Shown: positions 1 through 9,848, counted from the stretch's first letter. The stretch: DNA of 64,000 bases from Cryobacterium flavum (GCF_900103805.1 NZ_FNIB01000003.1:1-64000); one strand, 5' to 3'. The notes: generated by a model not told the origin, from the sequence alone. Numbers and translations are program-made.

Positions 1-80
1 TACTGCGTTGATAGGCCGGATGTGGAAGTGGGGACTAAAGACCCATGGAGCTGACCGGTACTAATAAGCCGATAATTTGA
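1..80 (+). rRNA. 23S ribosomal RNA, 3' end only
   Basis: The window opens inside the last ~80 nt of a large-subunit rRNA. The stretch ending in GGTACTAATAAGCCGA is the conserved 3' terminus that pairs with the 5' end of 23S. The 5S gene follows ~125 nt downstream in the usual 16S-23S-5S order. The exact mature 3' end (about 78-85) is an estimate because it depends on pairing with the unseen 5' end. Confidence 0.9.
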
Positions 81-122
81 TAACACTCAGTTTGAAGAAG
101 CTGCTTTAGCGTCCACTATGTG

Positions 123-165
123 GTTCTCGATGTACGGTCGAGAACAACGTCCTCGTCACGAGGAC
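123..165 (+). other. 23S-5S spacer hairpins (rRNA processing region)
   Basis: Two perfect hairpins lie back to back in the spacer. The first has 8-bp arms GTTCTCGA/TCGAGAAC at 123-130 and 138-145. The second has 7-bp arms GTCCTCG/CGAGGAC at 149-155 and 159-165. There is no U-tract, so they look like processing stems of the rRNA precursor rather than terminators; the RNase involved is not visible. Confidence 0.5.
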
Positions 166-206
166 TCTATATAACTACATAATATAGAATCGATTCATCG
201 CAAGAT

Positions 207-324
207 GTTTCGGCGGCTATAGCGAGAGGGAAACGCCCGGTCACATTCCGAACCCGGAAGCTAAGACTCTCAGCGCCGATGGTACTGCAGGGGGGACCCT
301 GTGGGAGAGTAGGACACCGCCGGA
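207..324 (+). rRNA. rrf: 5S ribosomal RNA
   Basis: About 118 nt beginning GTTTCGGCGG and ending CACCGCCGGAC. It contains the conserved 5S blocks GAGGGAAACGCCCGGTC, CCGAACCCGGAAGCTAAG and GGGAGAGTAGGACACCGCC. The ends pair with each other (GGCGG near the 5' end with CCGCC near the 3' end). It sits after the 23S tail and before two terminators, as the last gene of the rRNA operon. Confidence 0.95.
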
Positions 325-340
325 CTCAACGTAGAAACAC

Positions 341-374
341 CAGGAAAGCCATCCCTCCGGGGATGGCTTTCCTG
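341..374 (+). terminator. rRNA operon terminator hairpin 1
   Basis: A perfect 15-bp stem (341-355 with 360-374) closed by a TCCG tetraloop, 17 nt after the 5S rRNA. Its very high stability next to a second hairpin with a U-tract fits tandem termination of an rRNA operon. Confidence 0.85.
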
Positions 375-380
375 CGTTAA

Positions 381-407
381 CAGGCCACCCACGGGTGGCC
401 CTGTTTT
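381..407 (+). terminator. rRNA operon terminator hairpin 2
   Basis: The CCACCC/GGGTGG stem (385-390 with 393-398) is extended by G:C and A:T pairs and is followed by TTTT at 403-406. It is a classic intrinsic terminator in tandem with the hairpin at 341-374. Confidence 0.8.
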
Positions 408-711
408 CGTTAAGCCGCTCTCTTTCGACCGCGTTCAGTAGCGTTCTCAAGACCCCGGCCGTACGCCTGCGGGGTGACGGCGCCTCCGCTGCTCAGCTCA
501 AACACTCGAACTCGGCACCCCGCGAATACCCCGACACCCCGCCCACAACGTAGACGCTGTGCGAGCTGCGACGTGCTCCAGCCGCGGTAAGAGCGGGCGT
601 CTGGCGGAATGGAGTTGCATCTTGATGGGTAGGTTCTCAGCGGGGTTTTGCGCTAGGGATTAGGCTTGGTCTGTCTGTCGAAATGCCGGACTAATTACAC
701 AGGAGATACAA
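408..711. other. gene-free stretch upstream of the TPR-protein gene
   Basis: About 300 nt without a convincing reading frame. It must contain the promoter of the next gene, but no clear -35/-10 pair stands out. Only the ribosome-binding site AGGAGA at 701-706, 5 nt before the GTG start at 712, is unambiguous. Confidence 0.5.
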
Positions 712-2775
712 GTGAGCCCTTCAGGACCCCGCGACGGCGATTCCCGTAACAACGGTCAGGATGACCGTCGTTCGAACCAGAGTGGCCGACCCTCGAACGA
801 GCGACCTTCCGGTGGCCGTAATGGTGCCAAGCCTCCCTACCGTGGCAACTCCGACCGCCCCCAGCAGGGTGGAGAACGGCCGCCGTATCGCGGTAACTCT
901 GATCGGCCCGCCTATGGCGGCAATGACCGGGCTCCGTACCGTGGCAATTCGGATCGTCCGGCTCAGGGCGAGCGTGCTCCGTACCGTGGCAACTCTGACC
1001 GCCCCTCCGGTGGCAACGAACGCGCACCGTACCGTGGCAATTCTGATCGTCCGTCTCAGGGCGAGCGTCCTCCGTACCGGGGAAACTCTGATCGACCTTC
1101 CGGCGGCAATGACCGCGCCCCGTATCGAGGCAATTCGGATCGGCCCGCGCAAGGCGAGCGTCCTCCGTATCGGGGTAATTCTGATCGTCCGTCTGGTGGA
1201 AACGACCGTGCGCCGTATCGGGGTAACTCGGATCGTCCTGCCCAGGGTGACCGTGCCCCGTACCGTGGCAACTCTGACCGACCCTCCGGCGGCAACGAGC
1301 GTGCTCCCTACCGTGGCAACTCTGACCGCCCGGCGCAGGGCGAGCGTGCTCCCTACCGTGGCAACTCTGACCGCCCGGCGCAGGGCGAGCGTCCTCCGTA
1401 TCGGGGTAGCTCTGACCGCCCGGCGCAGGGCGAGCGTCCTCCGTATCGGGGTAGCTCTGACCGCCCTGCCCAGGGTGAGCGTCCTTCGTACCGTGGCAAC
1501 TCTGATCGTCCGTCCGGCTCCAACGATCGTGCTCCATACCGGGGCAACTCTGATCGCCTTGCCCAGGGCGGGGACCGTAAGCCGTGGGCCAAGGATGGCG
1601 CACGGCCCGACCGCAGCGATCGGCCGAGCAACGACCGACCGCGCAGCGACAACGACAGCAAGCCGTGGACCCAGCGCGGCGGTTCACCGAACCGTGCCGG
1701 TGCCCCGCGCGTCGACGCCGGCAAGAAGCTGTGGACCCGCGACGGCGCTCCGGCCCGTAACGACCGCGATGCCCGCGTCGTCGAAGAGGAGATGACCGAA
1801 GAGCAGCGCATGCAGCGTGAGCTGCGTTCGGTGCGTCCCCGTCACGATGACCCCGAGCTTCCCGACGACATCACGGCCAACGACCTCGACCGCATCGCGC
1901 GGAACGAGCTGAAGACCCTGACCAAGGAGAACGCCGAGACCGTTGGCCGCCACCTGGCCATGGCGGCACGCGTCATCGACGAGAACCCGCAGCTCGCCCA
2001 CCAGCACGTGATGAGCGCCGCCCGCAGGGCCGGCCGCATTGGAGTTGTGCGCGAGAGCCTCGCGATCACCGCTTATGCCACCGGCGACTTCGCCCTGGCC
2101 CTGCGCGAACTGCGCACCTACCGTCGCATTTCCGGCTCGAACGACCAGCTGCCCCTCATGGTCGACAGCGAACGTGGCGTGGGCCGTCCCGACCGGGCTC
2201 TCGAACTTGGTCGCTCGGTCGACCGCAGCACGCTGTCCCCGTCCGTACAGGTTGGTCTGGCCATCGCCATGTCGGGGGCACGCCTCGACCTCGGTGAAAC
2301 GGATGCCGCGCTCGTTGAACTCGAAATTCCCCAGCTCAACCCCAACACGGCCTTCTCCTACAGCCCCGAGCTGTTCGCCGCCTACGCAGAGGTTCTGAGC
2401 GAACTCGGCCGCGAGGACGAAGCTGACGAGTGGCTCGAACGGGCCTCTCGCGCTGACGCCGCCCTCGGTGCCTCCGGTGACGATGACGAAACCATCGAAA
2501 TCGAAGAGATGGAAGAGGACGACGATGACGCCCTCGCCGACTTTGCGGCTGACGCCGGCGATGATGACGACGATGACGAATCGGTCGACGCCGGCGAGGC
2601 TGCTCGTGCAGTTGCCGCGGCCGGCCTCGGCGATGCTCCGGCGACGGCCGTTGATCCAGCGTCTGCCGTTGAGGTTGACGACGCCGACGACCAGACGAAC
2701 GCCGAGGACGACGCTGCGGCATCCGTTTCGCAGGATGACGAAACGGAGCCGGATGCTGCATCGCCGAAAGCCTGA
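712..2775 (+). CDS. TPR-like protein with Arg/Gly-rich repeat region and acidic tail
   Basis: A 687-aa protein in three parts. Residues ~1-290 are a low-complexity basic region with 16 copies of a 15-16-aa unit built on PYRGNSDRP. Residues ~370-590 are predicted helical with helix-turn-helix repeats (for example MAARVIDENPQLAHQHVMSA and AYAEVLSELGREDEADEWL), resembling tetratricopeptide repeats. The last ~80 residues are strongly acidic (runs of D/E). The start is GTG with AGGAGA 5 nt upstream. Similar TPR proteins commonly precede the HAD-tlyA-nadK cluster in Microbacteriaceae, but their role is unknown to me. The RG-rich N-terminus could bind RNA; that is inference. The repeats stay in frame and the DNA repeats explain several spurious antisense frames. 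Confidence 0.9.
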   Translation: MSPSGPRDGDSRNNGQDDRRSNQSGRPSNERPSGGRNGAKPPYRGNSDRPQQGGERPPYRGNSDRPAYGGNDRAPYRGNSDRPAQGERAPYRGNSDRPSGGNERAPYRGNSDRPSQGERPPYRGNSDRPSGGNDRAPYRGNSDRPAQGERPPYRGNSDRPSGGNDRAPYRGNSDRPAQGDRAPYRGNSDRPSGGNERAPYRGNSDRPAQGERAPYRGNSDRPAQGERPPYRGSSDRPAQGERPPYRGSSDRPAQGERPSYRGNSDRPSGSNDRAPYRGNSDRLAQGGDRKPWAKDGARPDRSDRPSNDRPRSDNDSKPWTQRGGSPNRAGAPRVDAGKKLWTRDGAPARNDRDARVVEEEMTEEQRMQRELRSVRPRHDDPELPDDITANDLDRIARNELKTLTKENAETVGRHLAMAARVIDENPQLAHQHVMSAARRAGRIGVVRESLAITAYATGDFALALRELRTYRRISGSNDQLPLMVDSERGVGRPDRALELGRSVDRSTLSPSVQVGLAIAMSGARLDLGETDAALVELEIPQLNPNTAFSYSPELFAAYAEVLSELGREDEADEWLERASRADAALGASGDDDETIEIEEMEEDDDDALADFAADAGDDDDDDESVDAGEAARAVAAAGLGDAPATAVDPASAVEVDDADDQTNAEDDAAASVSQDDETEPDAASPKA
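832..1578 (+). repeat. in-frame 45/48-bp tandem repeat array (16 units)
   Basis: Sixteen consecutive units of 45 or 48 nt encode P-Y-R-G-(N/S)-S-D-R-P followed by either AQGER or SGGN(D/E)R spacers. The two spacer types roughly alternate, which suggests expansion by duplication of a two-unit block. Synonymous changes (CGT/CGG, GGC/GGT, TCT/TCG) are scattered, so the array is not a very recent single amplification. It is coding, not CRISPR. Confidence 0.9.
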
Positions 2776-3781
2776 GTCGGCGACGCCACTCGATGGCGTT
2801 GACGTGCTGCTGGCCGATCTGGACGGCGTGGTTTATGCGGGTCCGGCGGCGATTCCGTTCGCCGTTGAAAGCCTGAACCGTGCCGCTGACACGATGCGCG
2901 TGGGCTACATCACCAACAATGCCTCGCGTACCGACCAGTCGGTTGCCGACCACCTCACCCAACTCGGGCTGAGCGTGGCCGCAGGGGATGTCGTCACCTC
3001 TCCCCAGGCAGCCGTGCGGCTGCTCGCTGAGCAGGTGGCACCCGGCTCGAGCATCCTCGTGGTGGGTGGCGACGGTTTGGTCGATGAGGTGGTCAAGGGC
3101 GGTTTCGTCGTGACGCGCTCGGCCGACGACAAGCCGGCCGCCGTCATCCAGGGTTTCTCACCCGACGTCGGCTGGGTGCACCTGGCCGAAGCGGCGTTCG
3201 CATTGAATGCCGACGGCGTGGGCACCGGAATTCCGTGGATCGCGACCAACACCGACTGGACCATTCCGGTGGCCCGCGGCATCGCTCCCGGCAACGGAAC
3301 GCTTGTTTCCGCCGTGCACACGGCTGTGGGCCGGCTGCCGCTCGTGGCAGGCAAACCCGAAGCGGCCATCTTTCTGGAGGCGACTCGGCGGTTCAACGCG
3401 AAGAACGCGCTCTTCATCGGCGACCGGCTCGACACCGACATTCTCGGTGCCAACCGGGCCGGCATCCCCGCCGTACTCGTGCTCACCGGCATCGACCGGG
3501 CCAAACAAGCCCTCGCCGCCGACAAGGAGTCGCGGCCGGCGTTCATCATCGAAAACCTGCAGCAACTGCACGAGCCGTACCCGGAAACGGTGTTCTCCAA
3601 GGACGGTTCGACCGCGACGGTGAACGGGGCCAGCGTGCGGGTGCATGGCAACGACGTGCAAATTCTCAAGGCAGGTGACGGCGGGGTCAACCTGCTGCGC
3701 GCGGCCTGCGCCGCGATCTACCGATCCGGGCGGGCGATTTACGGCCTCAACGTTCCGGAGCGACTGTATCTCGAGCAGTAG
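2753..3781 (+). CDS. HAD-superfamily (subclass IIA) phosphatase, NagD-like
   Basis: A 342-aa hydrolase of the NagD/PGP-like HAD-IIA group. Motif I is DLDGVVY near residue 20, a threonine/asparagine motif II lies in GYITNNASRT, motif III is GKPEAAIF, and motif IV is the metal-binding LFIGDRLDTDILGANRAG. Such enzymes dephosphorylate small phosphometabolites; the substrate cannot be told. The ATG at 2753 lies inside the end of the preceding gene (23-nt overlap) with GGAG 4 nt upstream. A longer upstream frame exists but is low-complexity shadow of the acidic tail. The gene begins the long coupled run leading to der. Confidence 0.88.
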   Translation: MLHRRKPESATPLDGVDVLLADLDGVVYAGPAAIPFAVESLNRAADTMRVGYITNNASRTDQSVADHLTQLGLSVAAGDVVTSPQAAVRLLAEQVAPGSSILVVGGDGLVDEVVKGGFVVTRSADDKPAAVIQGFSPDVGWVHLAEAAFALNADGVGTGIPWIATNTDWTIPVARGIAPGNGTLVSAVHTAVGRLPLVAGKPEAAIFLEATRRFNAKNALFIGDRLDTDILGANRAGIPAVLVLTGIDRAKQALAADKESRPAFIIENLQQLHEPYPETVFSKDGSTATVNGASVRVHGNDVQILKAGDGGVNLLRAACAAIYRSGRAIYGLNVPERLYLEQ

Positions 3782-3790
3782 CCTAGAGCC

Positions 3791-3946
3791 GTGAACCCCG
3801 AACCAGAATCGGTCGATCTCGCGGCGCAACTCGTCGACATCGAGACCCAGCCGCTCGAAGCGCGCGCTGAGGCCTTTGGGCAGCTGCACGAGCAGCTGCG
3901 CGAACAACTCGAGAACGCCGACACCGACCAGGCGGGCCAGGCGTGA
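3791..3946 (+). CDS. small conserved-type hypothetical protein (51 aa)
   Basis: A short acidic, Gln/Leu/Glu-rich frame with a GTG start 9 nt after the phosphatase stop. Its TGA overlaps the start of tlyA in a GTGA junction, so it is probably translated and coupled. The sequence predicts one amphipathic helix (EAFGQLHEQLREQLEN). I do not recognise a family; small proteins in this position between a HAD phosphatase and tlyA occur in related genomes. It is shorter than many automatic cut-offs. Confidence 0.65.
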   Translation: MNPEPESVDLAAQLVDIETQPLEARAEAFGQLHEQLREQLENADTDQAGQA

Positions 3947-4863
3947 CCGACGCCTCCGTGCCGAATTTTCGCCGAGACCATGAAACAGACCCATTTATGC
4001 CCGAGTACGTGAACGACGCTGACCCGACCGATACCGCCCCGTTTGACGGCCCGCCAGAACGGATGCCCGCCTCCCGCCTCGACGCCGCCCTCGCCGATCG
4101 TGGCCTGGTTCGGTCCCGAACGGTCGCTGCCAAACTCATCGCCGACGGCCTCGTCACGGTCAACGGAGTGCCGGTCGTGAAGGCCAGCACCAAAGTAGAC
4201 GTGGACGCTGTTCTCGAGGTGGCCGCGACCGACCACTACGTCAGCCGGGGCGCCCACAAACTCAATGCAGCTCTCGACGCCTTCAACCTCGACGTCAGCG
4301 GCCGCACGGCTCTCGACGCCGGAGCGAGCACCGGTGGGTTCAGCCAGGTACTGCTCGAACGCGGCGCAGCTCAGGTGATCGCCGCCGATGTCGGCCACGG
4401 CCAGCTGGCAGCGCAACTGAAGATCGAGCCGCGGCTGTTGTTGGTCGAGGGGTACAACATCCGCTATGCGACCCCGGAAACGCTCGCCGGGGCATCCGGA
4501 ATCGCGGACCGGCCCGACCTCGTCGTGGCCGACCTGTCGTTCATCTCACTGACCACCGTGTTGCCGGCCCTCGTGGCCACGGCCGCACCCGGCGCCGACT
4601 TCGTGCTGCTGATCAAGCCGCAGTTCGAGGTGGGTCGCGGCGGCATTCGCGAGGGCATCGTGCACGATAGGGGCCTGCGCAGCGACTCGGTGGCCGGCGT
4701 GCTCTGGGCCGGCTGGGACCTGGGCCTGAAGACCTGCGGCGTCATCGCCTCACCCATCATTGGGGCGGCCGGAAATCACGAGTATCTGTGCTGGATGAGC
4801 GCCACGGCCGGCACAAATCCGACAGAATGGATGGACCGGGTCGATTCCGTGGTGGGAGCGTGA
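3943..4863 (+). CDS. tlyA: TlyA family rRNA (cytidine-2'-O)-methyltransferase
   Basis: An S4 RNA-binding domain (PASRLDAALADRGLVRSR onward, residues ~41-100) precedes an FtsJ/RrmJ-like SAM methyltransferase domain with ALDAGASTGGFSQVLL as motif I, VVADLSFISL and LLIKPQFEVG. TlyA enzymes 2'-O-methylate cytidines in 16S and 23S rRNA and set capreomycin sensitivity in mycobacteria. The GTG start at 3943 overlaps the preceding stop by 4 nt and gives a 40-aa extension before the S4 domain. A start at the methionine before PASRLD (~4062) would give ~266 aa, the usual family length, so the N-terminus is uncertain. Confidence 0.92.
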   Translation: MTDASVPNFRRDHETDPFMPEYVNDADPTDTAPFDGPPERMPASRLDAALADRGLVRSRTVAAKLIADGLVTVNGVPVVKASTKVDVDAVLEVAATDHYVSRGAHKLNAALDAFNLDVSGRTALDAGASTGGFSQVLLERGAAQVIAADVGHGQLAAQLKIEPRLLLVEGYNIRYATPETLAGASGIADRPDLVVADLSFISLTTVLPALVATAAPGADFVLLIKPQFEVGRGGIREGIVHDRGLRSDSVAGVLWAGWDLGLKTCGVIASPIIGAAGNHEYLCWMSATAGTNPTEWMDRVDSVVGA

Positions 4864-4867
4864 CGAG

Positions 4868-5788
4868 ATGAGTGACACCCCGCGGTATTTTCTGATTGTG
4901 GCGCACACCGGCCGGGCCGACTCGCTCGAGGCCGCCGCGACGGTCTGCGAGCAGCTCATCGCTGCCGGCGCCGTGCCCGTGCTCGCGCTCGATGAGCGGG
5001 CCGACCTGCTCGCTTCATCGCCCGAACTGAACGGCCACATTGCCATTCTCGGGGAAACCGTAAAAACCGACGAACTCGAGCTGGTCATCGTGCTCGGCGG
5101 CGACGGCACCATCCTGCGATCGGCCGAACTCGTGCGCGGCTGCTCGGCACCGCTGCTCGGTATCAACCTTGGCCACGTGGGTTTTCTCGCCGAGAGCGAG
5201 CGTGACGACCTCGGCGAGGCCGTGCGTCGAGCACTCAAGGGCGACTACGAGGTCGAGGAACGCCTCGCCCTCTCGGTGCGGGTCAAGGTCGCCGACGAGG
5301 TCGTCTACGAAACCTGGGCGCTCAACGAGGTCACCGTCGAAAAAGCCAGCCGCGAACGCATGATCGAGGTCGTCGTCGAGGTTGACGGTCGTCCGCTGTC
5401 GTCGTTCGGCTGCGACGGCGTCGTGCTCTCGACCCCGACCGGCTCAACCGCCTACTCGTTCTCGGCCGGCGGCCCGATCGTCTGGCCCGGCGTCGAAGCG
5501 CTGCTGCTGGTGCCGCTCAGCGCCCACGCCCTGTTCGCGCGGCCGCTCGTGGTCGGCCCGGAGTCGTCCCTTGCCGTTGAAGTACTCTCCCGTACCGGCG
5601 CCCGCGCCGTGCTCTGCGCCGACGGACGCCGCACCCAGGACCTCCCAACCGGCGCCCGCGTGATCGTGCGCCGTTCCACTGTTCCGGTGCGGCTGGCCCG
5701 CCTGCACATCGGGCCATTCACCGACCGCCTGGTCAACAAGTTCGACCTGCCGGTCACCGGCTGGCGCGGCCCGGTCGGCCGCGAGTGA
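4868..5788 (+). CDS. nadK: NAD kinase
   Basis: A 306-aa ATP-dependent NAD+ kinase making NADP+. The GGDGTILR motif (residues ~78-85), NLGHVGFLAE and the NAD-binding DGVVLSTPTGSTAYSFSAGG block are all present. The ATG lies 4 nt after tlyA with a GGGAG-type site upstream. Its stop overlaps the GTG of recN (GTGA). The order tlyA-nadK-recN is conserved in Actinobacteria and supports the call. Confidence 0.95.
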   Translation: MSDTPRYFLIVAHTGRADSLEAAATVCEQLIAAGAVPVLALDERADLLASSPELNGHIAILGETVKTDELELVIVLGGDGTILRSAELVRGCSAPLLGINLGHVGFLAESERDDLGEAVRRALKGDYEVEERLALSVRVKVADEVVYETWALNEVTVEKASRERMIEVVVEVDGRPLSSFGCDGVVLSTPTGSTAYSFSAGGPIVWPGVEALLLVPLSAHALFARPLVVGPESSLAVEVLSRTGARAVLCADGRRTQDLPTGARVIVRRSTVPVRLARLHIGPFTDRLVNKFDLPVTGWRGPVGRE

Positions 5789-7479
5789 TCGACGAGCTGT
5801 TCATCCGCGACCTCGGCGTCATCGCCGAGGCCACGCTGCCGCTCGGCCCCGGCTTCACCGCCGTCACCGGCGAAACCGGCGCCGGCAAGACCATGGTGGT
5901 CACCGCCCTCGGGCTGCTGCTCGGCGATCGAGCGGATGCCGGCACCGTGCGCCAGGGTCAGCCGCAAAGTTTCGTGCAGGGCCGTTGGGTCATCGACCCG
6001 GCCAGCGCCGTGGCCGACCGTGTGCGCGACGCCGGGGGAGACCTCGACGGGCCGGAACTGATCCTCGGGCGATCGGTCTCGAGCGAAGGGCGCAGTCGCG
6101 CGATGGTCGGCGGCCGTGGCGCTCCGGCGAGCGTACTCGGTGACCTGCGCAACGACCTCGTCGTGGTGCACGGCCAGAGTGATCAGGTGCGCCTGCGCTC
6201 CGCCGCCGCCCAGCGCGACGCCCTCGACCGCTTCGCCGGGCCCGATCTCGCCGCCGTTCTCGGCGACTACCAGCACGCCTTCCACCGCTGGCAGGCCAAT
6301 CAACAGGATCTCGATCGGCTGGTCACGGAGCGCGACCTGCGTGCTCGCGAGGCCGACGACCTGCGCGCTGCACTGGCCGAGATCGAAACGGTCGCCCCGC
6401 AGCGCGGAGAGGACGCCGAGCTGGCCGAGCGTGCTGAACGCCTCGGCAACCTCGAAGAGCTGCGCCTGGCCGGCGAGCAGGCCCGTCAGCTCATCTCCGC
6501 CGAAGACAACCCCGACGACCTGCCCGACGTCGTTGCCCTGCTCGAAACCGCCAGGCGCGCCCTCGACCGGGTCGCGCCGCACGACGTCGCCCTGCCGTCG
6601 TTGGTCGCGGCGATCGCCAACGTCGGTTTCGTCGTCGCCGACATCGCCGCCGAACTGGCCAGGTATCTGGACGGCCTCGACGCCGACGGTGCCCGCGAAC
6701 TCGAAATCGTGCAGGAACGCCGCGGCGAACTGGGAATCCTCGCCCGCAAGTACCCAGGCGGTCTCGAGGAAGCCATCGAATTTCTGGACACCGGCAGCAC
6801 GCGGCTGCTCGAGCTCGACTCCGACTCCGAGAGAATCGATGAGCTCAGCGCCGAAGCGGATGCCGACCACACGCTGGTCACCGACCTCGCCGCCGCCCTC
6901 ACCGCGTTGCGCCTGGCGGCAGCCGTGCAGCTCGGCGCCCGGGTGACCTCAGAACTCGGCGCGCTGGCGATGCCGGACGCCGTGCTACTCGTGGAGGTGG
7001 AACCTGGCCCCGAGTTCACGATCACCGGCAGCGACCTCGTACGCCTGCTGCTGCAGCCGCACGCGGGCGCCGAACCCCGGGCGTTGGCGCGCGGGGCATC
7101 CGGTGGTGAATTGTCGCGGGTCATGCTCGCCATCGAGGTCGTCATCAACGCGACCGACCCGGTACCCACCTTCGTCTTCGACGAGATCGATGCCGGCGTG
7201 GGCGGGGCCGCCGCCATTGAAATCGGACGCCGGCTGGCTCGACTGGCCGAAACCGCCCAGGTGATCGTGGTCACCCACCTCGCCCAGGTCGCAGCGTTCG
7301 CCGGTAACCACCTCAGTGTGGTCAAGGACAGTGACGGATCCGTCACCGCCTCGAGCGTGCGCCAGCTGCGCGGCGACGACCGGGCCGCCGAAATGGCGCG
7401 CCTGCTCTCGGGGCTGCCCGACTCGAAGAGCGGCCTCGAACATGCCCGCGAACTGCTCGACCTCGCGAAGCCAAAGTGA
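5785..7479 (+). CDS. recN: DNA repair protein RecN (SMC-like ATPase)
   Basis: A 564-aa ABC/SMC-type ATPase of double-strand-break repair. Walker A is GETGAGKT near residue 30. A long helical coiled-coil middle follows, then the signature [14 protein letters not shown] and Walker [13 protein letters not shown] with the downstream [11 protein letters not shown] switch. Length and order match the family. It starts with GTG in a 4-nt overlap with nadK and ends in a GTGA overlap with an in-frame GTG of the next gene. Confidence 0.95.
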   Translation: MIDELFIRDLGVIAEATLPLGPGFTAVTGETGAGKTMVVTALGLLLGDRADAGTVRQGQPQSFVQGRWVIDPASAVADRVRDAGGDLDGPELILGRSVSSEGRSRAMVGGRGAPASVLGDLRNDLVVVHGQSDQVRLRSAAAQRDALDRFAGPDLAAVLGDYQHAFHRWQANQQDLDRLVTERDLRAREADDLRAALAEIETVAPQRGEDAELAERAERLGNLEELRLAGEQARQLISAEDNPDDLPDVVALLETARRALDRVAPHDVALPSLVAAIANVGFVVADIAAELARYLDGLDADGARELEIVQERRGELGILARKYPGGLEEAIEFLDTGSTRLLELDSDSERIDELSAEADADHTLVTDLAAALTALRLAAAVQLGARVTSELGALAMPDAVLLVEVEPGPEFTITGSDLVRLLLQPHAGAEPRALARGASGGELSRVMLAIEVVINATDPVPTFVFDEIDAGVGGAAAIEIGRRLARLAETAQVIVVTHLAQVAAFAGNHLSVVKDSDGSVTASSVRQLRGDDRAAEMARLLSGLPDSKSGLEHARELLDLAKPK

Positions 7480-7511
7480 TCGGCGAAATTCAGGTGATAG
7501 CATTGAAGCCC

Positions 7512-9209
7512 GTGGTGGAAAATATACTTACGGATAGATCAGACGGCACGACCAAGCACATCTTCGTGACCGGGGGTGTGGTCTCCTCGCTCGGTAAGGG
7601 CTTGACGGCGGCCAGCCTCGGAAACCTTCTCACTGCACGCGGCCTGCGGGTCGTCATGCAGAAGCTTGACCCCTATCTCAACGTCGACCCGGGAACGATG
7701 AACCCGTTCCAGCACGGCGAGGTCTTCGTGACCGACGACGGCGCGGAGACCGACCTCGATATCGGGCACTACGAACGTTTTCTCGACATCAACCTCGGCC
7801 AGTCGGCCAACGTGACGACCGGGCAGATCTACTCGCAGGTCATCGCCAAGGAACGCCGCGGCGAATATCTCGGCGACACCGTGCAGGTCATCCCGCACAT
7901 CACCGACGAGATCAAGCGTCGCATGCGCCTGCAGGCCAGTGACGATGTGCGCCCCGACGTGATCATCACCGAGGTCGGCGGCACCGTCGGTGACATCGAA
8001 AGCCAGCCGTTCCTCGAGGCCGCCCGCCAGGTGCGCCACGAACTCGGCCGCGGCAACGTTTTCTTCGTGCACGTTTCGCTCGTGCCGTTCCTCGGCGCGG
8101 CCGGCGAGCAGAAGACCAAGCCCACTCAGCACTCCGTCGCGACTCTGCGCTCGATCGGTATTCAGCCCGACGCCCTCGTATTGCGCAGCGACCGGCCGGT
8201 CTCTGAGTCAAACAAGCGCAAGATCGCGCTCATGTGCGACGTCGACGAAGACGCCGTCGTCAACGCCGTCGACGTTGCGTCGATTTACGAGATCCCGACC
8301 ATGCTGCACGACCAGGGTCTCGACAAATACATCGTCAACGCCCTCGGCCTCGTGGCCGACGTCGTCGACTGGTCCGGCTGGGAGAACCTGCTCGAAGCCG
8401 TACGCCACCCCAAGCACGAGGTCACGATCGGTCTGGTCGGCAAATACATCGACCTCCCGGATGCCTACCTCTCGGTTACCGAGGCGCTGCGAGCCGGCGG
8501 ATTCGCCAACCAGAGCAAGGTCAAGATCGTCTGGATCGGCTCCGACGATTGCGAAACCGACGAGGGAGCGGCCCGCCTGCTCGGCGAACTCGACGGCATC
8601 TGCGTGCCGGGCGGCTTCGGCATCCGCGGCATCGAGGGCAAGCTCGGCGCCCTCAAGTTCGCCCGCGAAAACGGCATCCCGGTGCTCGGCCTGTGCCTCG
8701 GCCTGCAGTGCATGGTCATCGAATACGCCCGCAACAAGGCCAACCTGCCCGGAGCATCCTCGAGCGAGTTCGACCCGGAAACCGAGTTTCCGGTCATCGC
8801 GACCATGGAAGAGCAGGTCGAGATCATCGCCGGCGGCGACCTCGGCGGCACCATGCGCCTCGGCCTCTACCCGGCTACCCTCGCCGAGGGGTCTCTCGTC
8901 GCCGAACTGTACGGCGAAAACTCGGCGTCCGAACGTCACCGTCACCGCTACGAGGTCAACAACGCCTTCCGCGACCAGATCGCCCTGGCCGGCCTGTGGT
9001 TCTCCGGAACCAGCCCCGACCGCCACCTGGTCGAATACGTCGAGCTCAAGCGCGAGGAACACCCGTTCTACGTGGGCACGCAGGCCCACCCCGAGCTGCG
9101 GTCACGACCGAACCACGCGCATCCGCTGTTTCGCGGCTTGATCAAGGCCGCGCTCGACCGCCAGCAGGCCAGCCGCCTGTTCGAGGTGAAAGAAGAACTC
9201 AGTGCCTGA
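7512..9209 (+). CDS. pyrG: CTP synthase
   Basis: Converts UTP to CTP with glutamine and ATP. The N-terminal synthetase domain shows [12 protein letters not shown] and [20 protein letters not shown]. The C-terminal class I glutamine amidotransferase shows VPGGFGIRG, the nucleophile Cys in LGLCLGLQ and the His-Glu pair in AHPEL. The start is uncertain. In-frame GTGs occur at 7476 (GTGA overlap with recN), 7512 and 7515, plus a TTG at 7503. I chose 7512 because the family has only a short tail before TKHIFVTGG. It overlaps the Nudix gene by 8 nt. Confidence 0.95.
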   Translation: MVENILTDRSDGTTKHIFVTGGVVSSLGKGLTAASLGNLLTARGLRVVMQKLDPYLNVDPGTMNPFQHGEVFVTDDGAETDLDIGHYERFLDINLGQSANVTTGQIYSQVIAKERRGEYLGDTVQVIPHITDEIKRRMRLQASDDVRPDVIITEVGGTVGDIESQPFLEAARQVRHELGRGNVFFVHVSLVPFLGAAGEQKTKPTQHSVATLRSIGIQPDALVLRSDRPVSESNKRKIALMCDVDEDAVVNAVDVASIYEIPTMLHDQGLDKYIVNALGLVADVVDWSGWENLLEAVRHPKHEVTIGLVGKYIDLPDAYLSVTEALRAGGFANQSKVKIVWIGSDDCETDEGAARLLGELDGICVPGGFGIRGIEGKLGALKFARENGIPVLGLCLGLQCMVIEYARNKANLPGASSSEFDPETEFPVIATMEEQVEIIAGGDLGGTMRLGLYPATLAEGSLVAELYGENSASERHRHRYEVNNAFRDQIALAGLWFSGTSPDRHLVEYVELKREEHPFYVGTQAHPELRSRPNHAHPLFRGLIKAALDRQQASRLFEVKEELSA

Positions 9210-9846
9210 ACTGCAGGATGACGTCGCGCCGGTCGAGGTAACCGCGAGCGACATCGTCTATGACGGCGCCATCTGGAACGTGCGTCGCGATAGCTTCGAC
9301 TACAACGGCGCGAGCATCACCCGCGAGTACCTCGACCACCCCGGCGCGGTCGCCGTACTCGCCCTCGACCAGCAGGACCGGGTGCTGCTGATCAAGCAGT
9401 ACCGGCACCCGACCGGCCTGCGCGGTTGGGAACTGCCGGCCGGACTGCTCGACGTGAGCGGCGAGAACGCCGTCGTCGGAGCGAAGCGCGAACTGGCCGA
9501 AGAAGCGGATGTCGTCGCTTCCGAGTGGGCGCTGCTCACCGAGTTCTACACCTCGCCCGGCGGCAGCAACGAAGCGATTCGGGTCTACCTCGCCCGGGGC
9601 ATCTCGGCGGTTGCCGCGTTCGCCCGTACCCACGAAGAAGCCGACATCGAACTGCGCTGGGTTCCGCTGGACGAGTGCGTCGACGCCGTGCTGGCCCGTC
9701 GCATCTCCAACCCGATCCTGATCGTGGCTGTTCTGGCCGCCCAGGTGGCGCGTTCACGCGGTTGGAGCACGCTGGCGGCGGCAGACCTGCCGTGGCCGCG
9801 GCATCCGCTCAGCATTCATTCGCGCAGCAGTCACACCGCCGCCTGA
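9202..9846 (+). CDS. Nudix hydrolase, ADP-ribose pyrophosphatase-like
   Basis: A 214-aa Nudix protein. The Nudix box runs from GLLDVSGEN to KRELAEEAD (G-x5-E-x7-REL-x-EE), preceded by [15 protein letters not shown], the usual context in ADP-ribose pyrophosphatases. Likely hydrolyses ADP-ribose to AMP and ribose 5-phosphate. Its GTG start overlaps pyrG by 8 nt and xerD starts 2 nt after its stop, so it sits inside a coupled operon. Confidence 0.88.
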   Translation: MPELQDDVAPVEVTASDIVYDGAIWNVRRDSFDYNGASITREYLDHPGAVAVLALDQQDRVLLIKQYRHPTGLRGWELPAGLLDVSGENAVVGAKRELAEEADVVASEWALLTEFYTSPGGSNEAIRVYLARGISAVAAFARTHEEADIELRWVPLDECVDAVLARRISNPILIVAVLAAQVARSRGWSTLAAADLPWPRHPLSIHSRSSHTAA

Positions 9847-9848
9847 AC

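Noticed and set aside
832-1578. Regular ~45-bp repeats considered as a CRISPR array
   Set aside because: The repeats have no unique spacers, are not palindromic and stay in the reading frame of one protein.
695-1687. Long minus-strand frame rich in Gln/Cys/His repeats
   Set aside because: It mirrors the in-frame tandem repeats of the TPR-protein gene and only exists because the DNA is repetitive.
2468-2752. N-terminal extension of the HAD phosphatase
   Set aside because: The upstream frame is the shadow of the acidic tail of the TPR protein (Thr/Pro/Arg-rich) and lacks a family match.
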